A stretch of DNA of 64,000 bases from Rhodovulum sp. ES.010 (GCF_900142935.1 NZ_FSRS01000001.1:940001-1004000); one strand, 5' to 3'; shown: positions 53,093-61,516, counted from the first letter of the stretch. Notes: generated from the letters alone by a model not told the origin. Numbers and translations: made by a program.

Positions 53093-53148
53093 ACGAGGCC
53101 GAGCACCGCCGCAAACGACCCCCACGCAAAAATCCTTATCGCTAGCAT
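53041..53148 (-). CDS. Tiny phage-remnant membrane protein, 35 residues
   Basis: ATG 53148 has GGAAAAGAG upstream. The product MLAIRIFAWGSFAAVLGLVW is almost wholly hydrophobic, then FAMQMRLWSPLSGAR. It overlaps the next ORF by about 52 bp. A holin-like or accessory role is possible but unsupported by recognisable motifs. Confidence 0.45.
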   Translation of the reverse strand: MLAIRIFAWGSFAAVLGLVWFAMQMRLWSPLSGAR

Positions 53149-53189
53149 CTCTTTTCCGCTTTACCGTGCTGATAAGACCGTTGCGCCAT

Positions 53190-53705
53190 TCATGGCGCCC
53201 TGCAGTAATAGACCACGCGCCCGACGATGCGGAGCTGGTCGATCATGTCGCGGCCGACGGTTTCGGGGGCGTAGGCGGGGTTGTCGGAGATCAGATCGAG
53301 CAGGCCGTCGAGGCGGCGGCGGATGCGCTTGACCAAGAGATCCTCGCCCACGTTGATGACCATCATATGGCCGTTCCGGATCTCGGTCTGGCCGTGATCG
53401 ACGACCAGGAGCGCGCCGTCGGGAATGGCCGGCTGCATCGAATCGCCCGAGGCCGCGATGATCGAGCAGTTTTCGGGGTTGGCGCCCTGGGCGCGCAGGA
53501 AGGCGCGCTCGAAGGCCAGCGCGCCCAGCTGCACCTCTGGCCCCACGGGCCCGCCGAGGCGTCGATATCGAAGAGGGGCAACTGGACAAATCCCGAGGGC
53601 CCGGTCGCAACCGGCCCCGGTACGCCCGTGCCCGTCGCTGCGCGCATGGCGCGTTCGTACATCGCCCGGTCCTGGGCGAGGAGCGGTTCCCAGGGCGAGC
53701 GGGGC
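53190..53705 (-). pseudogene. Phage repressor remnant (S24/LexA-like C-terminal domain)
   Basis: Readable are PWEPLLAQDRAMYERAMRAA then FVQLPLFDIDASAG, a one-base loss at about 53550, and the peptidase domain GALAFERAFLRAQG, IIAASGDSMQPAIPDGAL with the catalytic Ser, VDHGQTEIRNGH, and LLVKRIRR with the Lys, ending VVYYCRAP. The N-terminal HTH is gone: the frame meets tape-measure sequence at about 53705. It is on the minus strand at the left end, as the c gene of Mu is. Confidence 0.75.
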
Positions 53706-53706
53706 A

Positions 53707-54008
53707 CGTCCGCCGCGGCGCAGGTCGAGGCGGCGCTGGAAAGCGTCTCGGCCGAGACCCGGGAAGGGGCCGCCGCGGCCACACACTATTCCGGGGCCAT
53801 CGAGGCGAGCGCCGCAAAGGCCCGCGCCGCGGCCGTCGCCGTCCAGGGCGCGGGGGTGCAGATGCGGCAGGAGGGGGCCGCCAGCGCGCTGAGCGCGGGC
53901 CGGGTGGCCAACGTGACGGCGCAGTTCAACGATATCGGCATGATCCTGATGGCCGGGCAGAACCCGCTGCAGCTGGCGATCCAGGAGGGCACGCAGATCA
54001 CCCAGTGA
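53707..54008 (+). pseudogene. Phage tail tape-measure protein fragment
   Basis: An open frame reading ALESVSAETREGAAAATHYS, AKARAAAVAVQGAG and FNDIGMILMAGQNPLQLAIQ then EGTQITQ. The FNDIGM-LMAGQNPLQLAI core is characteristic of the N-terminal part of tape-measure proteins. It is cut off by the insertion sequence at 54006, whose first bases supply the stop codon. Confidence 0.7.
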
Positions 54009-54389
54009 ACCGCTCCGAGTTTGCCGGAGGCTCCGACTCCTGAGTAGGATGGAGCATCATGAGCAAGACCACGAACAAGTTTTCCGCTGAAGTGCGCGAG
54101 CGCGCCGTGCGGATGGTTCTCGATGGCGAAGGCCAGCACGGTTCTCGTTGGCAGGCGATCACGTCGATTGCCGCAAAGATCGGGTGCTCGCCGAACACGC
54201 TGAACGACTGGGTCAAGAAGGCCGAGGTCGACAGTGGCAGGCGCGCAGGCATCCCCTGCGACATGGCTGAGAAGATGAAGGCGCTCGAGAGGGAGAACCG
54301 GGAGCTACGCCAGGCCAACGAGATACTTCGTAAAGCCTCGGCGTATTTTGCGATGGCGGAGCTCGACCGCCGGTCGAAGTGATGGTGGA
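54006..54389 (+). mobile_element. Left end of a second IS3-family element
   Basis: Starts TGAACCGCTCCGAGTTTGCC, fits an IS3-type end, and carries a full orfA. The element breaks off at about 54389, four codons into what should be its orfB (GATGGTGGAT), and continues as a fragment of the other IS. Its own right half is missing. Confidence 0.7.
54059..54382 (+). CDS. IS3-family OrfA of the truncated element
   Basis: A 107-residue OrfA beginning [20 protein letters not shown], with a HTH ([20 protein letters not shown]) and a coiled coil [20 protein letters not shown]. It is intact, but its orfB partner is lost, so it makes no transposase. It differs clearly from OrfA of the complete element at 18301-18567, so it is another subgroup. 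GGAG lies upstream of ATG 54059. Confidence 0.85.
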   Translation: MSKTTNKFSAEVRERAVRMVLDGEGQHGSRWQAITSIAAKIGCSPNTLNDWVKKAEVDSGRRAGIPCDMAEKMKALERENRELRQANEILRKASAYFAMAELDRRSK

Positions 54390-55268
54390 TTCGGGCTGTC
54401 GGAACGACGGGCGTGCCAGATTGCCGGCGCGGATCGGAAGACGATCCGCTACCGGTCGCAACGCGCACCCGACACGGAACTGCGCGGCCGGTTGCGGGAG
54501 CTTGCCAACGAGCGTCGGCGGTTCGGCTACCGGCGGCTCTTCGTCCTGCTCCGGCGGGAGGGCGAGCCCTCGGGGATCAACCGTATCTACCGGCTTTACC
54601 GCGAGGAAGGGCTGACCGTCCGCAAGCGGCGCGCGCGGCGCAAGGCCATCGGCACCCGCGCCCCGATCCTGGTCGAGGCGCGCGCAAATGCCCGTTGGTC
54701 ACTGGATTTCGTCCATGACCAGTTCGCGTGCGGGCGGCGGTTCCGGGTGCTGAACATCGTCGATGACGTCACGCGCGAATGCCTCGCCGCGATCCCGGAC
54801 ACGTCGATCTCCGGCCGGCGCGTCGCGCGGGAGCTGACGGCGCTGATCGAACGTCGCGGCAAGCCGGGAATGATCGTGTCGGACAACGGGACGGAACTGA
54901 CCTCGAACGCGATCCTGAAGTGGTGCGCCGAGAACCGGATCGAATGGCACTACATCGCGCCGGGCAAGCCGATGCAGAATGGCTTTGTCGAGAGCTTCAA
55001 CGGCCGGATGCGGGACGAGTTCTTGAACGAGACGCTGTTTCGTAACCTCGCCCATGCCCGCGACCTGATCGCCGCTTGGGTCGCCGACTACAACACCGAG
55101 CGCCCCCATTCGGCCTTGGGCTATCAGACCCCGGCTGACTACGCGCAGACCCTGACCACCGCAATCGCCCGACCCGCTGCGCGAGATGAGAGCTCCGCGC
55201 GTCGGGCGATTGCTCAACCCGCGCCATTTGGCGTAAACACCAACCGGGCTCCGGTCGCGGCTGGATGA
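54390..55268 (+). pseudogene. OrfB fragment of the truncated IS407-like copy
   Basis: Reads [18 protein letters not shown] through the complete DDE domain to RAPVAAG. All three catalytic acids are there, but the N-terminal part with the slippery site and start is missing, so it is not expressed as a functional transposase by itself. Confidence 0.88.
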
Positions 55269-55286
55269 AAGATCAGTGGCAGGTCA
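54390..55286 (+). mobile_element. Truncated second copy of the IS407-like element
   Basis: 897 bp matching 17360-18256 in opposite orientation with only a few base differences (for example the Leu-Arg codon near 54490 and one near 55080). It keeps the right inverted repeat GTGGCAGGTCA at 55276-55286 but lacks orfA, the frameshift site and the left end. It starts at TTCGGGCTGTCGG right where the other IS breaks off. Confidence 0.92.
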
Positions 55287-55380
55287 CCCGGCCTATCTCA
55301 GCGCGCTTCGGGGCCACCGGTCTTCGCAGTGCGACCATCCTGAGACTGAGTTGCGCCGGCGCCCTGTCAAAGGCGGCAGT

Positions 55381-55737
55381 ATGCCACTCTATCGTCAGTG
55401 CCTTTCCTGTGGTGCGTCGCATGGACAGGCTGTTGCGGAGACGCCCGAAAACGCGAACGCCCCCGCATGGGACGACACACTCTCCAAAGCGTACCAGAAG
55501 GACCGCCAATACCGTTGGGAACAGGTTCTCCGAGACTTCTGCCGACGGGCGACGGTCGCAGGGCTGAAGGCCGCGGAGGATCGGGATGAGTGGCGCCATA
55601 GGTATGCGCCCTGCGAACAGTGCCGATTCTCGGCCGGGGGTACGTTCTGCTCGCGGTTCGAAGTCCCTAGCTTTGTCGCTCTTTCGGCTGACGGGGAATG
55701 CGGGCCCTCCGCTTCTGCGTTTGAGGGGCTGCGGTAA
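55381..55737 (+). CDS. Cys-rich small protein at the right end of the phage remnant
   Basis: A 118-residue protein MPLYRQCLSCGASHGQAV with later CEQCRFSAGGTFCSRF. The two CxxC pairs and one more Cys suggest a zinc ribbon, but I do not recognise a family. Its composition (many Gln, Glu, Asp) is less GC-biased than the core genes. It sits between the IS and the right end of the Mu-like element, the place where such phages carry accessory genes. The start is uncertain because no clear ribosome binding site is seen. Confidence 0.45.
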   Translation: MPLYRQCLSCGASHGQAVAETPENANAPAWDDTLSKAYQKDRQYRWEQVLRDFCRRATVAGLKAAEDRDEWRHRYAPCEQCRFSAGGTFCSRFEVPSFVALSADGECGPSASAFEGLR

Positions 55738-55792
55738 CTGCTCAAGGCGTTAGCACTTCTGTCCGGACGCCGCATCATAACGGCAAGATTGG

Positions 55793-55802
55793 CGTGCAAA
55801 AG
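55793..55802 (-). promoter_or_regulatory. Right-end transposase-binding motif, inner
   Basis: Minus strand CTTTTGCACG, 39-48 bp from the right end of the element, about two helix turns from the outer copy. Confidence 0.6.
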
Positions 55803-55814
55803 CCGTCGCCGCGC

Positions 55815-55824
55815 CGTGCACAAG
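55815..55824 (-). promoter_or_regulatory. Right-end transposase-binding motif, outer
   Basis: Minus strand CTTGTGCACG at 17-26 bp from the right end, exactly mirroring the left-end copy. Confidence 0.65.
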
Positions 55825-55840
55825 CCGCCGCCGCGCTACA

Positions 55841-56126
55841 GTCACCGCCCTGCCCGCGCGCCGGACGCTGCGGCCCGCCAGGTCGACCTCGAGGTCAGCC
55901 AGATGGAGCAGCGGGTTCGGCTTCCCCGCATAGCGCCGCGCGACCGAGCCGATGCGTGCGGAGAGTTCCGACAGGTCGAAGGGCTTGACCATGTAGTCGT
56001 CGCCCCCCGCGTTGAGGCCCGCGATCCGGTCCGGCACCTTGTCGAGCGCGGTCAGCACGATCACCGGCGTCGTATCGCCCCGCGCGCCCGCCACGCAAAA
56101 CCCTGCCGGCAGTCCTCGCGGCGCGC
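55841..56126 (-). pseudogene. 5' part of OmpR-type response regulator, N-terminus lost
   Basis: Readable from about GARGDTTPVIVLTALDKVPD through IAGLNAGGDDYMVKPFDLSE to the linker and AGRAVTV, where the phage remnant interrupts. The first roughly 60 residues, with the phospho-acceptor Asp, are missing because the frame meets the next gene at 56126. It continues at 52500 in the matching frame. The Lys of the receiver (VKPF) is present. Confidence 0.82.
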
Positions 56127-56303
56127 CTAGCGCATCTTGCGGGTGGCGTTGATCCACTCAACCATCTCGACATCAAGCGCCTGCAGGATCTCGGCCGCAC
56201 GCTCTGCATCGCCACGATTGACGAGTTCTTCCAGAGCCATGTGCACGCCGCGATGCATCCGCTGCACCCCGTCGATCGCCTCGCGGTTCGCCACCGGGTT
56301 CAT
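56127..56303 (-). CDS. Small helical protein, 58 residues
   Basis: MNPVANREAIDGVQRMHRGV, then HMALEELVNRGDAERAAEIL and QALDVEMVEWINATRKMR. A clear AAGGAG lies before the ATG at 56303, and the amphipathic helical pattern supports coding. I cannot name a family. It is divergent from the M48 peptidase gene, 159 bp away. Confidence 0.62.
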   Translation of the reverse strand: MNPVANREAIDGVQRMHRGVHMALEELVNRGDAERAAEILQALDVEMVEWINATRKMR

Positions 56304-56462
56304 GCCAACTCCTTCAGCCTGCCCTCACGCGCGGCGGGCAAGATGGCAGAGCTGCCCCAACACGGCAACACCCCGCTCCTGCACCCCCGCCGGAACCGGC
56401 ACGATTGCACCGGAAACGCCCGCTGGCTACAGACGGAGACGACGCAACCGGAGGACGCCGCC

Positions 56463-57218
56463 ATGGCCTGCACCTGCCTCACCCGCCGCCGCTTTCTCGC
56501 CGCGACCGCCGCGGGGTCCGGCCTCGCGCTCATGGGCTGCAACACCGAGCCGCCAACGCTGGTCTCGGCCGACCAAGTCGACGCGATGGGCCGCAACGCA
56601 TGGTCCCAATTGCGCGCCGAGGTGCCGGAATCCCGCAATGCCGAGTATCGCGAGGTGCTGTCGGGTGTGTCGGGGCGGCTCCTGCGCCAGATGGGAGAGT
56701 CCCCTGGCGACTGGGAAATCCGCGTCTTCGCCACCCCAGAGGTCAATGCCTTCGCCCTGCCCAGCCGCAAGGTCGGCGTCTACGAGGGCATGTTCGGCGT
56801 CACGCAGAACCCCGACCAGCTGGCGGCGGTGGTCGGCCACGAGATCGGGCACCTCAAGGCAAACCACCCGCAGGAACGGGTCAGCGCCGAGGTTGCGACC
56901 GACATGGGGCTGCGCGTAATCTCGGGCCTGCTAAGCGCAGGCGAGATCGGCAATGCCGACACGATCTCGGCGGCGCTGGGGCTGGGCGCGCAGGTGGGCC
57001 TGTTGTTGCCCTATTCCCGCCAACAGGAGTTGGAGGCCGATGCCTTCGGCCTGGGCGCCATGGAACGGGCGGGATACGAGGGGCGCGAGGCGATCGCCCT
57101 GTGGCGGCGGATGGACGCGACAGGCGGGGCGCGGGGGCCCGAATTTCTTGCCACCCATCCGGCCCCCGCCTCGCGCATCGAAGCGATGGAACGGGTGCTC
57201 GCAAGCCTTCCGGCCTGA
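56463..57218 (+). CDS. M48 family metalloprotease, lipoprotein
   Basis: A 251-residue zinc protease. The N-terminus is a twin-arginine-like lipoprotein signal: RRRFLAATAAGSGLALMGC, with the lipobox LMGC, so it should be attached to a membrane outside the cytoplasm. The zinc site is HEIGH in VVGHEIGHLKANH and the third ligand is in QELEADAFGLGAMERAGY. It ends HPAPASRIEAMERVLASLPA. Similar to BepA/LoiP-like envelope quality-control proteases. GGAGG precedes ATG 56463. Confidence 0.9.
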   Translation: MACTCLTRRRFLAATAAGSGLALMGCNTEPPTLVSADQVDAMGRNAWSQLRAEVPESRNAEYREVLSGVSGRLLRQMGESPGDWEIRVFATPEVNAFALPSRKVGVYEGMFGVTQNPDQLAAVVGHEIGHLKANHPQERVSAEVATDMGLRVISGLLSAGEIGNADTISAALGLGAQVGLLLPYSRQQELEADAFGLGAMERAGYEGREAIALWRRMDATGGARGPEFLATHPAPASRIEAMERVLASLPA

Positions 57219-57469
57219 CGGCGCGTCGCGACGGCCCGTACCGGCCGAGAGCCGTTGGTGACGCGCAGACGTGACCGACAGGCTGACATTCTTGCGGGCG
57301 CCCGCAACCAGTCGGCCGCAGTCGGCGATCACAAGCCGCGCGAACGCGCTCTCGAAGAAGAAGAACAGCGAGGACGCCTTGGCCGGCACCCTCGCACGGC
57401 TCCACCGCTTTCCTCAGAAGACCGGTGCCTGGAGCGCGTCTGCGCGTCGTCACCGCCGGTGCGGTCACA

Positions 57470-57955
57470 TCAACCTTCGGCGCTCTCGCCGCTCATGTAG
57501 ATCGACATGAAGGCGGGCTCGCCCATCCGGTCGAGCGTCGCAAGCTGGCGGTCGAGCCAGTCCCAGTGGCCCTCTTCGTCCAGGACGATCTTCTCGAACA
57601 GCGTCCGCGTGCCGATATCGTTCGCCTCGGCGGCGTCGCGGGCGGCCTTGCTGTAGAACTCGATGGCACCCTGCTCCTCGGACTTGTCGTCCTGGAACAG
57701 CCTCTTGAGCGTTTCGGCCATCTTCGGTGTCTTGGTAGGCGTGAGTTCGGGTGTCCCGCCGAGGAACATGATCCGCTCGATGAACTGGCCGGCATGGCCC
57801 AACTCTTCCTGCATCTCCTCGCGCATCCGCTGGGCCAGCTTGTCCAGCCCCCAATCCTCCAGCGTATGCGCGTGCAGCAGGTACTGGTTGACTGCGGTCA
57901 GTTCCATCGCAAGCGCGGTTTGCAGGTTCTCGATGCTCTTGCTGCGGTCGCTCAT
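57470..57955 (-). CDS. bfr: Bacterioferritin-like protein lacking the haem methionine
   Basis: A 161-residue four-helix ferritin-like iron store. Ferroxidase ligands are visible in AMELTAVNQYLLH, EEMQEELGHAGQFIERI, and the later ILDEEGHWDWLD-type segment IVLDEEGHWDWLDRQL. In E. coli bacterioferritin the sequence EMKHAD contains Met52, the haem ligand; here the same place reads ELGHAG, so the Met is Leu. It may therefore not bind haem. No adjacent bfd ferredoxin gene was found. GGAGG precedes the ATG. Confidence 0.88.
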   Translation of the reverse strand: MSDRSKSIENLQTALAMELTAVNQYLLHAHTLEDWGLDKLAQRMREEMQEELGHAGQFIERIMFLGGTPELTPTKTPKMAETLKRLFQDDKSEEQGAIEFYSKAARDAAEANDIGTRTLFEKIVLDEEGHWDWLDRQLATLDRMGEPAFMSIYMSGESAEG

Positions 57956-58115
57956 TGGTCGTCCTCCGTGTCTGTTGCAATTCACCCCTGACCTAACCAC
58001 GCGCGGCCAAGGTTGAACCGGGGCGCGGCAAAGCGTCTCGAAGCTCGACGCAAGCGGCCGGGACGCGTTGCGGCGCAGGCCGGCCTTCAGCCTGTTTTGC
58101 GGCCCCCAAATGCAA

Positions 58116-58142
58116 ACGGCGCGGACCCAAGGCCCGCGCCGT
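58116..58142 (-). terminator. Rho-independent terminator after tig
   Basis: ACGGCGCGG and CCGCGCCGT arms form a 9-bp stem around a nine-base loop; on the minus strand TTTGCATTT follows. It lies about 33 bp after the trigger-factor stop codon. Confidence 0.65.
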
Positions 58143-58174
58143 GAAACAGGATCGCACCCGCAAGGGTCGGCGAC

Positions 58175-59506
58175 TCACTCCTCCTCGAGCTTCTCCACCG
58201 CCTCTTGCAGCTCGTCCTTAGAGACTTCCTTCTCGCTCACCTCGGCCAGTTCGGCGATGTAGTCGACCACCTTGTCCTCGAAGATCGGCGCGCGAAGCTG
58301 CTGCTGCATCTGTGGGTTCTGGCGGACGAACTCGAAGAACTGCTGCTCTTGGCCCGGGTATTGGCGCGCCTGCGCCATCACCGCCTGGGTCATCTCGTTG
58401 TCCGAGACCGTCACCTCGGCCTTGCGCCCGATCTCGGCCAGCAAGAGGCCCAGCTTGACCCGACGCTCGGCGAGCGTCTGGTGCTCTTCGGTCGGCTCGA
58501 TCTCGCCATGGTCGTGGCCTTGAACCTCCGGGTGCTCCTCATGCCAAAGCTGGTGCGCGATCTGCTTGGCCTCGGCTTCCACCAGGCTCGGCGGCAAGTC
58601 GAAGCTCACCTTTTCGTCCAGCACGTCCAGCAACTGGCGTTTCATGACCGCGCGGGCCGCGCCGGCGAACTCGGCCTCAAGGCGCTCGGCCACGGTCTTC
58701 TTCAGCGCGGCGAGGTCATCGGCCCCGAACTGCTTGGCCAGTTCGTCGTCGATCTCGGCGGGCTTGGGTGCTTTCACCGCCTTGACTGTCACGTCGAAGG
58801 TCGCCTCCTGGCCCTTCAACTTCTCCGCTCCGTAATCCTCGGGGAAGGTCACGGTGACGGTCGCCTCCTCGCCCGCCTTGGCCCCGATCAACTGCTCCTC
58901 GAAACCGGGGATGAAGCTTTGCGAGCCCAGAACCAGCGGGTAATCCTCGGCCGCGCCGCCCTCGAACGGCTCGTCGCCCAACTTGCCGACGAAATCGATG
59001 ACGACCTGGTCGCCCTCCTTGGCCTTGGAGCCCTTGCGGCGGTCCTGGAAGTTCTGGGCACTCTCGGCCAGCTTCTCCAGCGCCTCGTCGATCTCACCGT
59101 CGCCGGCCTTGACGACCAGCTTCTCGAGCGCGATCCCCTTGAGCTCAAGTTCGGGAATCTCGGGCAGCGCCTCGTAGGTCATCTCGACGACGACGTCGTC
59201 GCCCTCCTTCCAGTCCTCGCCGACCATCTTGACCTCAGGCTGCAGGGCGGGCCGATCGCCGGTTTCCTCGAAATGCGCGTTCATCGCGCCATCGATGGTT
59301 TCCTGCATAACCTCGCCCATGACACGCTGGCCGAACTGCTTTTTCAGCAGCGGCATCGGCACCTTGCCCTTGCGGAACCCCTTCATCTCGACCTGGGGCT
59401 GGGCCTCGGCGAGTTTCTCGTTAACCTTCTCGTCGAGTTCGGCGGCGCTCACGGTGATCGTGTAGCCGCGCTTGAGGCCGTCGTTCAGGGTCTCGGTGAC
59501 CTGCAT
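58175..59506 (-). CDS. tig: Trigger factor
   Basis: Ribosome-bound chaperone and prolyl isomerase. 443 residues. The N-terminal ribosome-binding loop appears as [17 protein letters not shown] (about 43-59). The FKBP-type domain is near residues 150-245, with [20 protein letters not shown] and [18 protein letters not shown] long helical C-terminal domain follows with an acidic end (AVEKLEEE). It precedes the tRNA-Leu gene. Confidence 0.95.
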   Translation of the reverse strand: MQVTETLNDGLKRGYTITVSAAELDEKVNEKLAEAQPQVEMKGFRKGKVPMPLLKKQFGQRVMGEVMQETIDGAMNAHFEETGDRPALQPEVKMVGEDWKEGDDVVVEMTYEALPEIPELELKGIALEKLVVKAGDGEIDEALEKLAESAQNFQDRRKGSKAKEGDQVVIDFVGKLGDEPFEGGAAEDYPLVLGSQSFIPGFEEQLIGAKAGEEATVTVTFPEDYGAEKLKGQEATFDVTVKAVKAPKPAEIDDELAKQFGADDLAALKKTVAERLEAEFAGAARAVMKRQLLDVLDEKVSFDLPPSLVEAEAKQIAHQLWHEEHPEVQGHDHGEIEPTEEHQTLAERRVKLGLLLAEIGRKAEVTVSDNEMTQAVMAQARQYPGQEQQFFEFVRQNPQMQQQLRAPIFEDKVVDYIAELAEVSEKEVSKDELQEAVEKLEEE

Positions 59507-59532
59507 CCTGTCCTGTCCTTCTCATCCGTTCA

Positions 59533-59617
59533 TGGTGCGGGTGGAGGGACTTGAACCCCCACGCCTTGCGGCGCTTGGACCTAAACCAAGTGCGTCTGCC
59601 AATTCCGCCACACCCGC
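59533..59617 (-). tRNA. tRNA-Leu (anticodon TAG)
   Basis: 85 nt including encoded CCA. GCGGGTG pairs with CACCCGC, the anticodon loop TTTAGGT has TAG, the long variable arm CGCCGCAAGGCG is present, and the T arm reads GGGGGTTCAAGTCCCTC. Confidence 0.95.
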
Positions 59618-59869
59618 GAAAGCCGAAGGGGCCGCCCGTGACGCGCCGGGCCGCCCCCGAAAATCCGCGCCCTTCTAACAAAGCCCCGCAGCCGATGCGA
59701 GCGGAAAAAGCGCCCCCGACGGCCCGCGAAACCGGCCCTTTGAGCCCGGATCGCTCGCAGCGGAACGTCCGCCCCGCCCGGGGTCGCGTCCGCTGAGAGC
59801 CGGCGCGCGCGAGTGTCCCCGAAGGCCCCCGCCCGGCACTGGCCTTCGCGCCCAACGCGGGAGAGCCGA
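59618..59869. other. Intergenic region without a supported gene
   Basis: 252 bp between tRNA-Leu and nnr, very GC-rich, with no open frame that has both a ribosome binding site and recognisable content. Confidence 0.35.
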
Positions 59870-61516
59870 TCACAGGCCGAGCGCGAAGAACACCCGCGGC
59901 AGCATCTCGGGCAAGTCCTCGGCGATGAGTCCTGGCCCGAAGACGCGGGCGGCCTCCACGTGCAGCCACGCCGCGGCCTCGACGCGCCCGTGGATCTCGC
60001 CGGATGCGCCGGGCGCGGCGAGAAGCCCCGCGATCATGCCGGACAGTACGTCGCCCGCCCCGGCGGTGCCGAGCCAGGGCACCGAGCGGTCGTATAGCGC
60101 GGCGTGGATCGAGGCCACGCCGCCCGGACTGGCGATCACCGTGTCGGGTCCTTTCAGCAGCACCGTGCAGCCGGCCCGGTCGGCCGCCCGGCGCGCCGCG
60201 TCCACCTTGGACATGCCCACGCGGCGGCGCGCGGCATGCGAAAGGTCGGGGAACAGCCGTGCGAACTCACCCTCATGAGGCGTCATTACGCACGTTCGAT
60301 GGGTGAGCGCGAAGAGCGCCTCCGCGTCGCCGGCAAAACTCGTGAGCGCATCGGCGTCCAGCACGACGCGGCGGCGCTCCGCATCCGTCCGGCCCGTCAC
60401 CGCGTCCACGGCGGTCGCGACGAGCGCACGGGTCGCCGCCCCAACGCCGAGCCCCGGCCCCAGGCACAGGGCGGTCAGCCGGTCGTCGGCCAGCATCTCC
60501 GCCAGCGCCTCGGGCCCGGCGAGCGGACGCAGCATGATCGCGGTCAGTTGCGCGGCGTTCTCGATCAGCGCTGCGGGCGGGCACGCCACGGTCACGAGCC
60601 CCGCGCCCACCCGAAGCGCCCCGCGCGCGGCCAGCCGCCCCGCGCCCCCGCACCCGACGCCACCGGCCAGCACCACCGCATGCCCGCGCGCATACTTGTG
60701 CGCAGCGGGACCGCCCGCAGTGAACAGGCTGCCCGGCCACGACCCATGCCTGCCCTCGGCCCGGCTCACGCGCCGCACGCGCGCGGGATCGGGCGGCGCA
60801 TCCGGCGGCACGGACGGGCGGTCATGCGGTTCGAGACCAATATCAACGACGACCACCTTCCCAGACGGCATCGGCGGCGGCCCAAGATAGTGCCCGACCT
60901 TGGCCCGGTGAAACGTGACGGTAAGGTCTGCCGCGACCTGCCCCGCAGGCGGCGGCGCGCCCCGCCCGCCGGGAAGAGCCGGCAAAAGCATCTCGCCCGT
61001 ATCGCAATTCAGGCCGGACGGGCAGTCCACTGCCACGCCCCGGCACTGCGGCGCGTCGCGCCCGCGCAGCGCAAGGAGTGCGCGCAGCGCCACCTCGGGA
61101 ATCGGCCGGCTCAGCCCTGTCCCGAACAGTGCGTCTACCAGCAAGTCAGGCGGTGCGCTCCCGTCCGGCGCGTCCGTGTCAAGCGCCCGCACGGCGCCCA
61201 TCCGAGCCCAGCGGTCGTGATTGGCCCGCGCGTCCGGGGGCAGCTTCGCCGCGTCGCCCAGCAGCCACAACTCGACCGCCCAGCCCTTGTCGCGCAGACA
61301 CCGCGCGACGACGAACCCGTCGCCGCCGTTGTTGCCCGGCCCGCACAACACCACGGCCCGATGCGCGCCACGCGACAGCTCCGGCCATTCCGCGAGCACC
61401 GTCTCGACCGCGCCGCGGCCCGCCCGCTCCATGAGTTCCAGCCCGGTGACCGCACCGGAGGCGATCGCCGCTTCCTCGATGGCGCGCATTTGGGCAGATG
61501 TCACGAGTTCGGTCAT
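59870..61516 (-). CDS. nnr: Bifunctional NAD(P)H-hydrate repair enzyme
   Basis: Repairs damaged NAD(P)H hydrates: N-terminal epimerase (YjeF_N, residues about 1-215) and C-terminal ADP-dependent dehydratase (about 240-545). Epimerase signs are VVLCGPGNNGGDGFVVARCL and VDALFGTGLSRPI, dehydratase signs CLGPGLGVGAATRAL, MTPHEGEFARLF and TAGAGDVLSGMIAGLLA. 548 residues fits the fused form. The family is clear; the exact co-factor of the dehydratase is ADP or ATP by class. Confidence 0.93.
   Translation of the reverse strand: MTELVTSAQMRAIEEAAIASGAVTGLELMERAGRGAVETVLAEWPELSRGAHRAVVLCGPGNNGGDGFVVARCLRDKGWAVELWLLGDAAKLPPDARANHDRWARMGAVRALDTDAPDGSAPPDLLVDALFGTGLSRPIPEVALRALLALRGRDAPQCRGVAVDCPSGLNCDTGEMLLPALPGGRGAPPPAGQVAADLTVTFHRAKVGHYLGPPPMPSGKVVVVDIGLEPHDRPSVPPDAPPDPARVRRVSRAEGRHGSWPGSLFTAGGPAAHKYARGHAVVLAGGVGCGGAGRLAARGALRVGAGLVTVACPPAALIENAAQLTAIMLRPLAGPEALAEMLADDRLTALCLGPGLGVGAATRALVATAVDAVTGRTDAERRRVVLDADALTSFAGDAEALFALTHRTCVMTPHEGEFARLFPDLSHAARRRVGMSKVDAARRAADRAGCTVLLKGPDTVIASPGGVASIHAALYDRSVPWLGTAGAGDVLSGMIAGLLAAPGASGEIHGRVEAAAWLHVEAARVFGPGLIAEDLPEMLPRVFFALGL

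Larger units (their letters stand above)
52501..55840. mobile_element. Remnant of a Mu-like transposable prophage, 3340 bp
   Basis: Ends are TGTAG at 52501 and CTACA at 55840, inverted. The motif CTTNTGCACG occurs at positions 17-26 from both ends and again at 39-48 from the right end, as transposase-binding sites would. Flanks carry the 5-bp duplication GTCAC. Inside lie two small minus-strand ORFs, a broken repressor on the minus strand near the left end (as in Mu), a tape-measure fragment, a chimeric IS and a Cys-rich ORF. The transposase and almost all structural genes are gone, so it cannot move alone. Confidence 0.88.

Noticed and set aside
57219..57469. Small frames between the M48 protease and the ferritin-like gene, or a bfd ferredoxin
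   Set aside because: No Cys pattern of a bacterioferritin-associated ferredoxin and no recognisable product in either direction.
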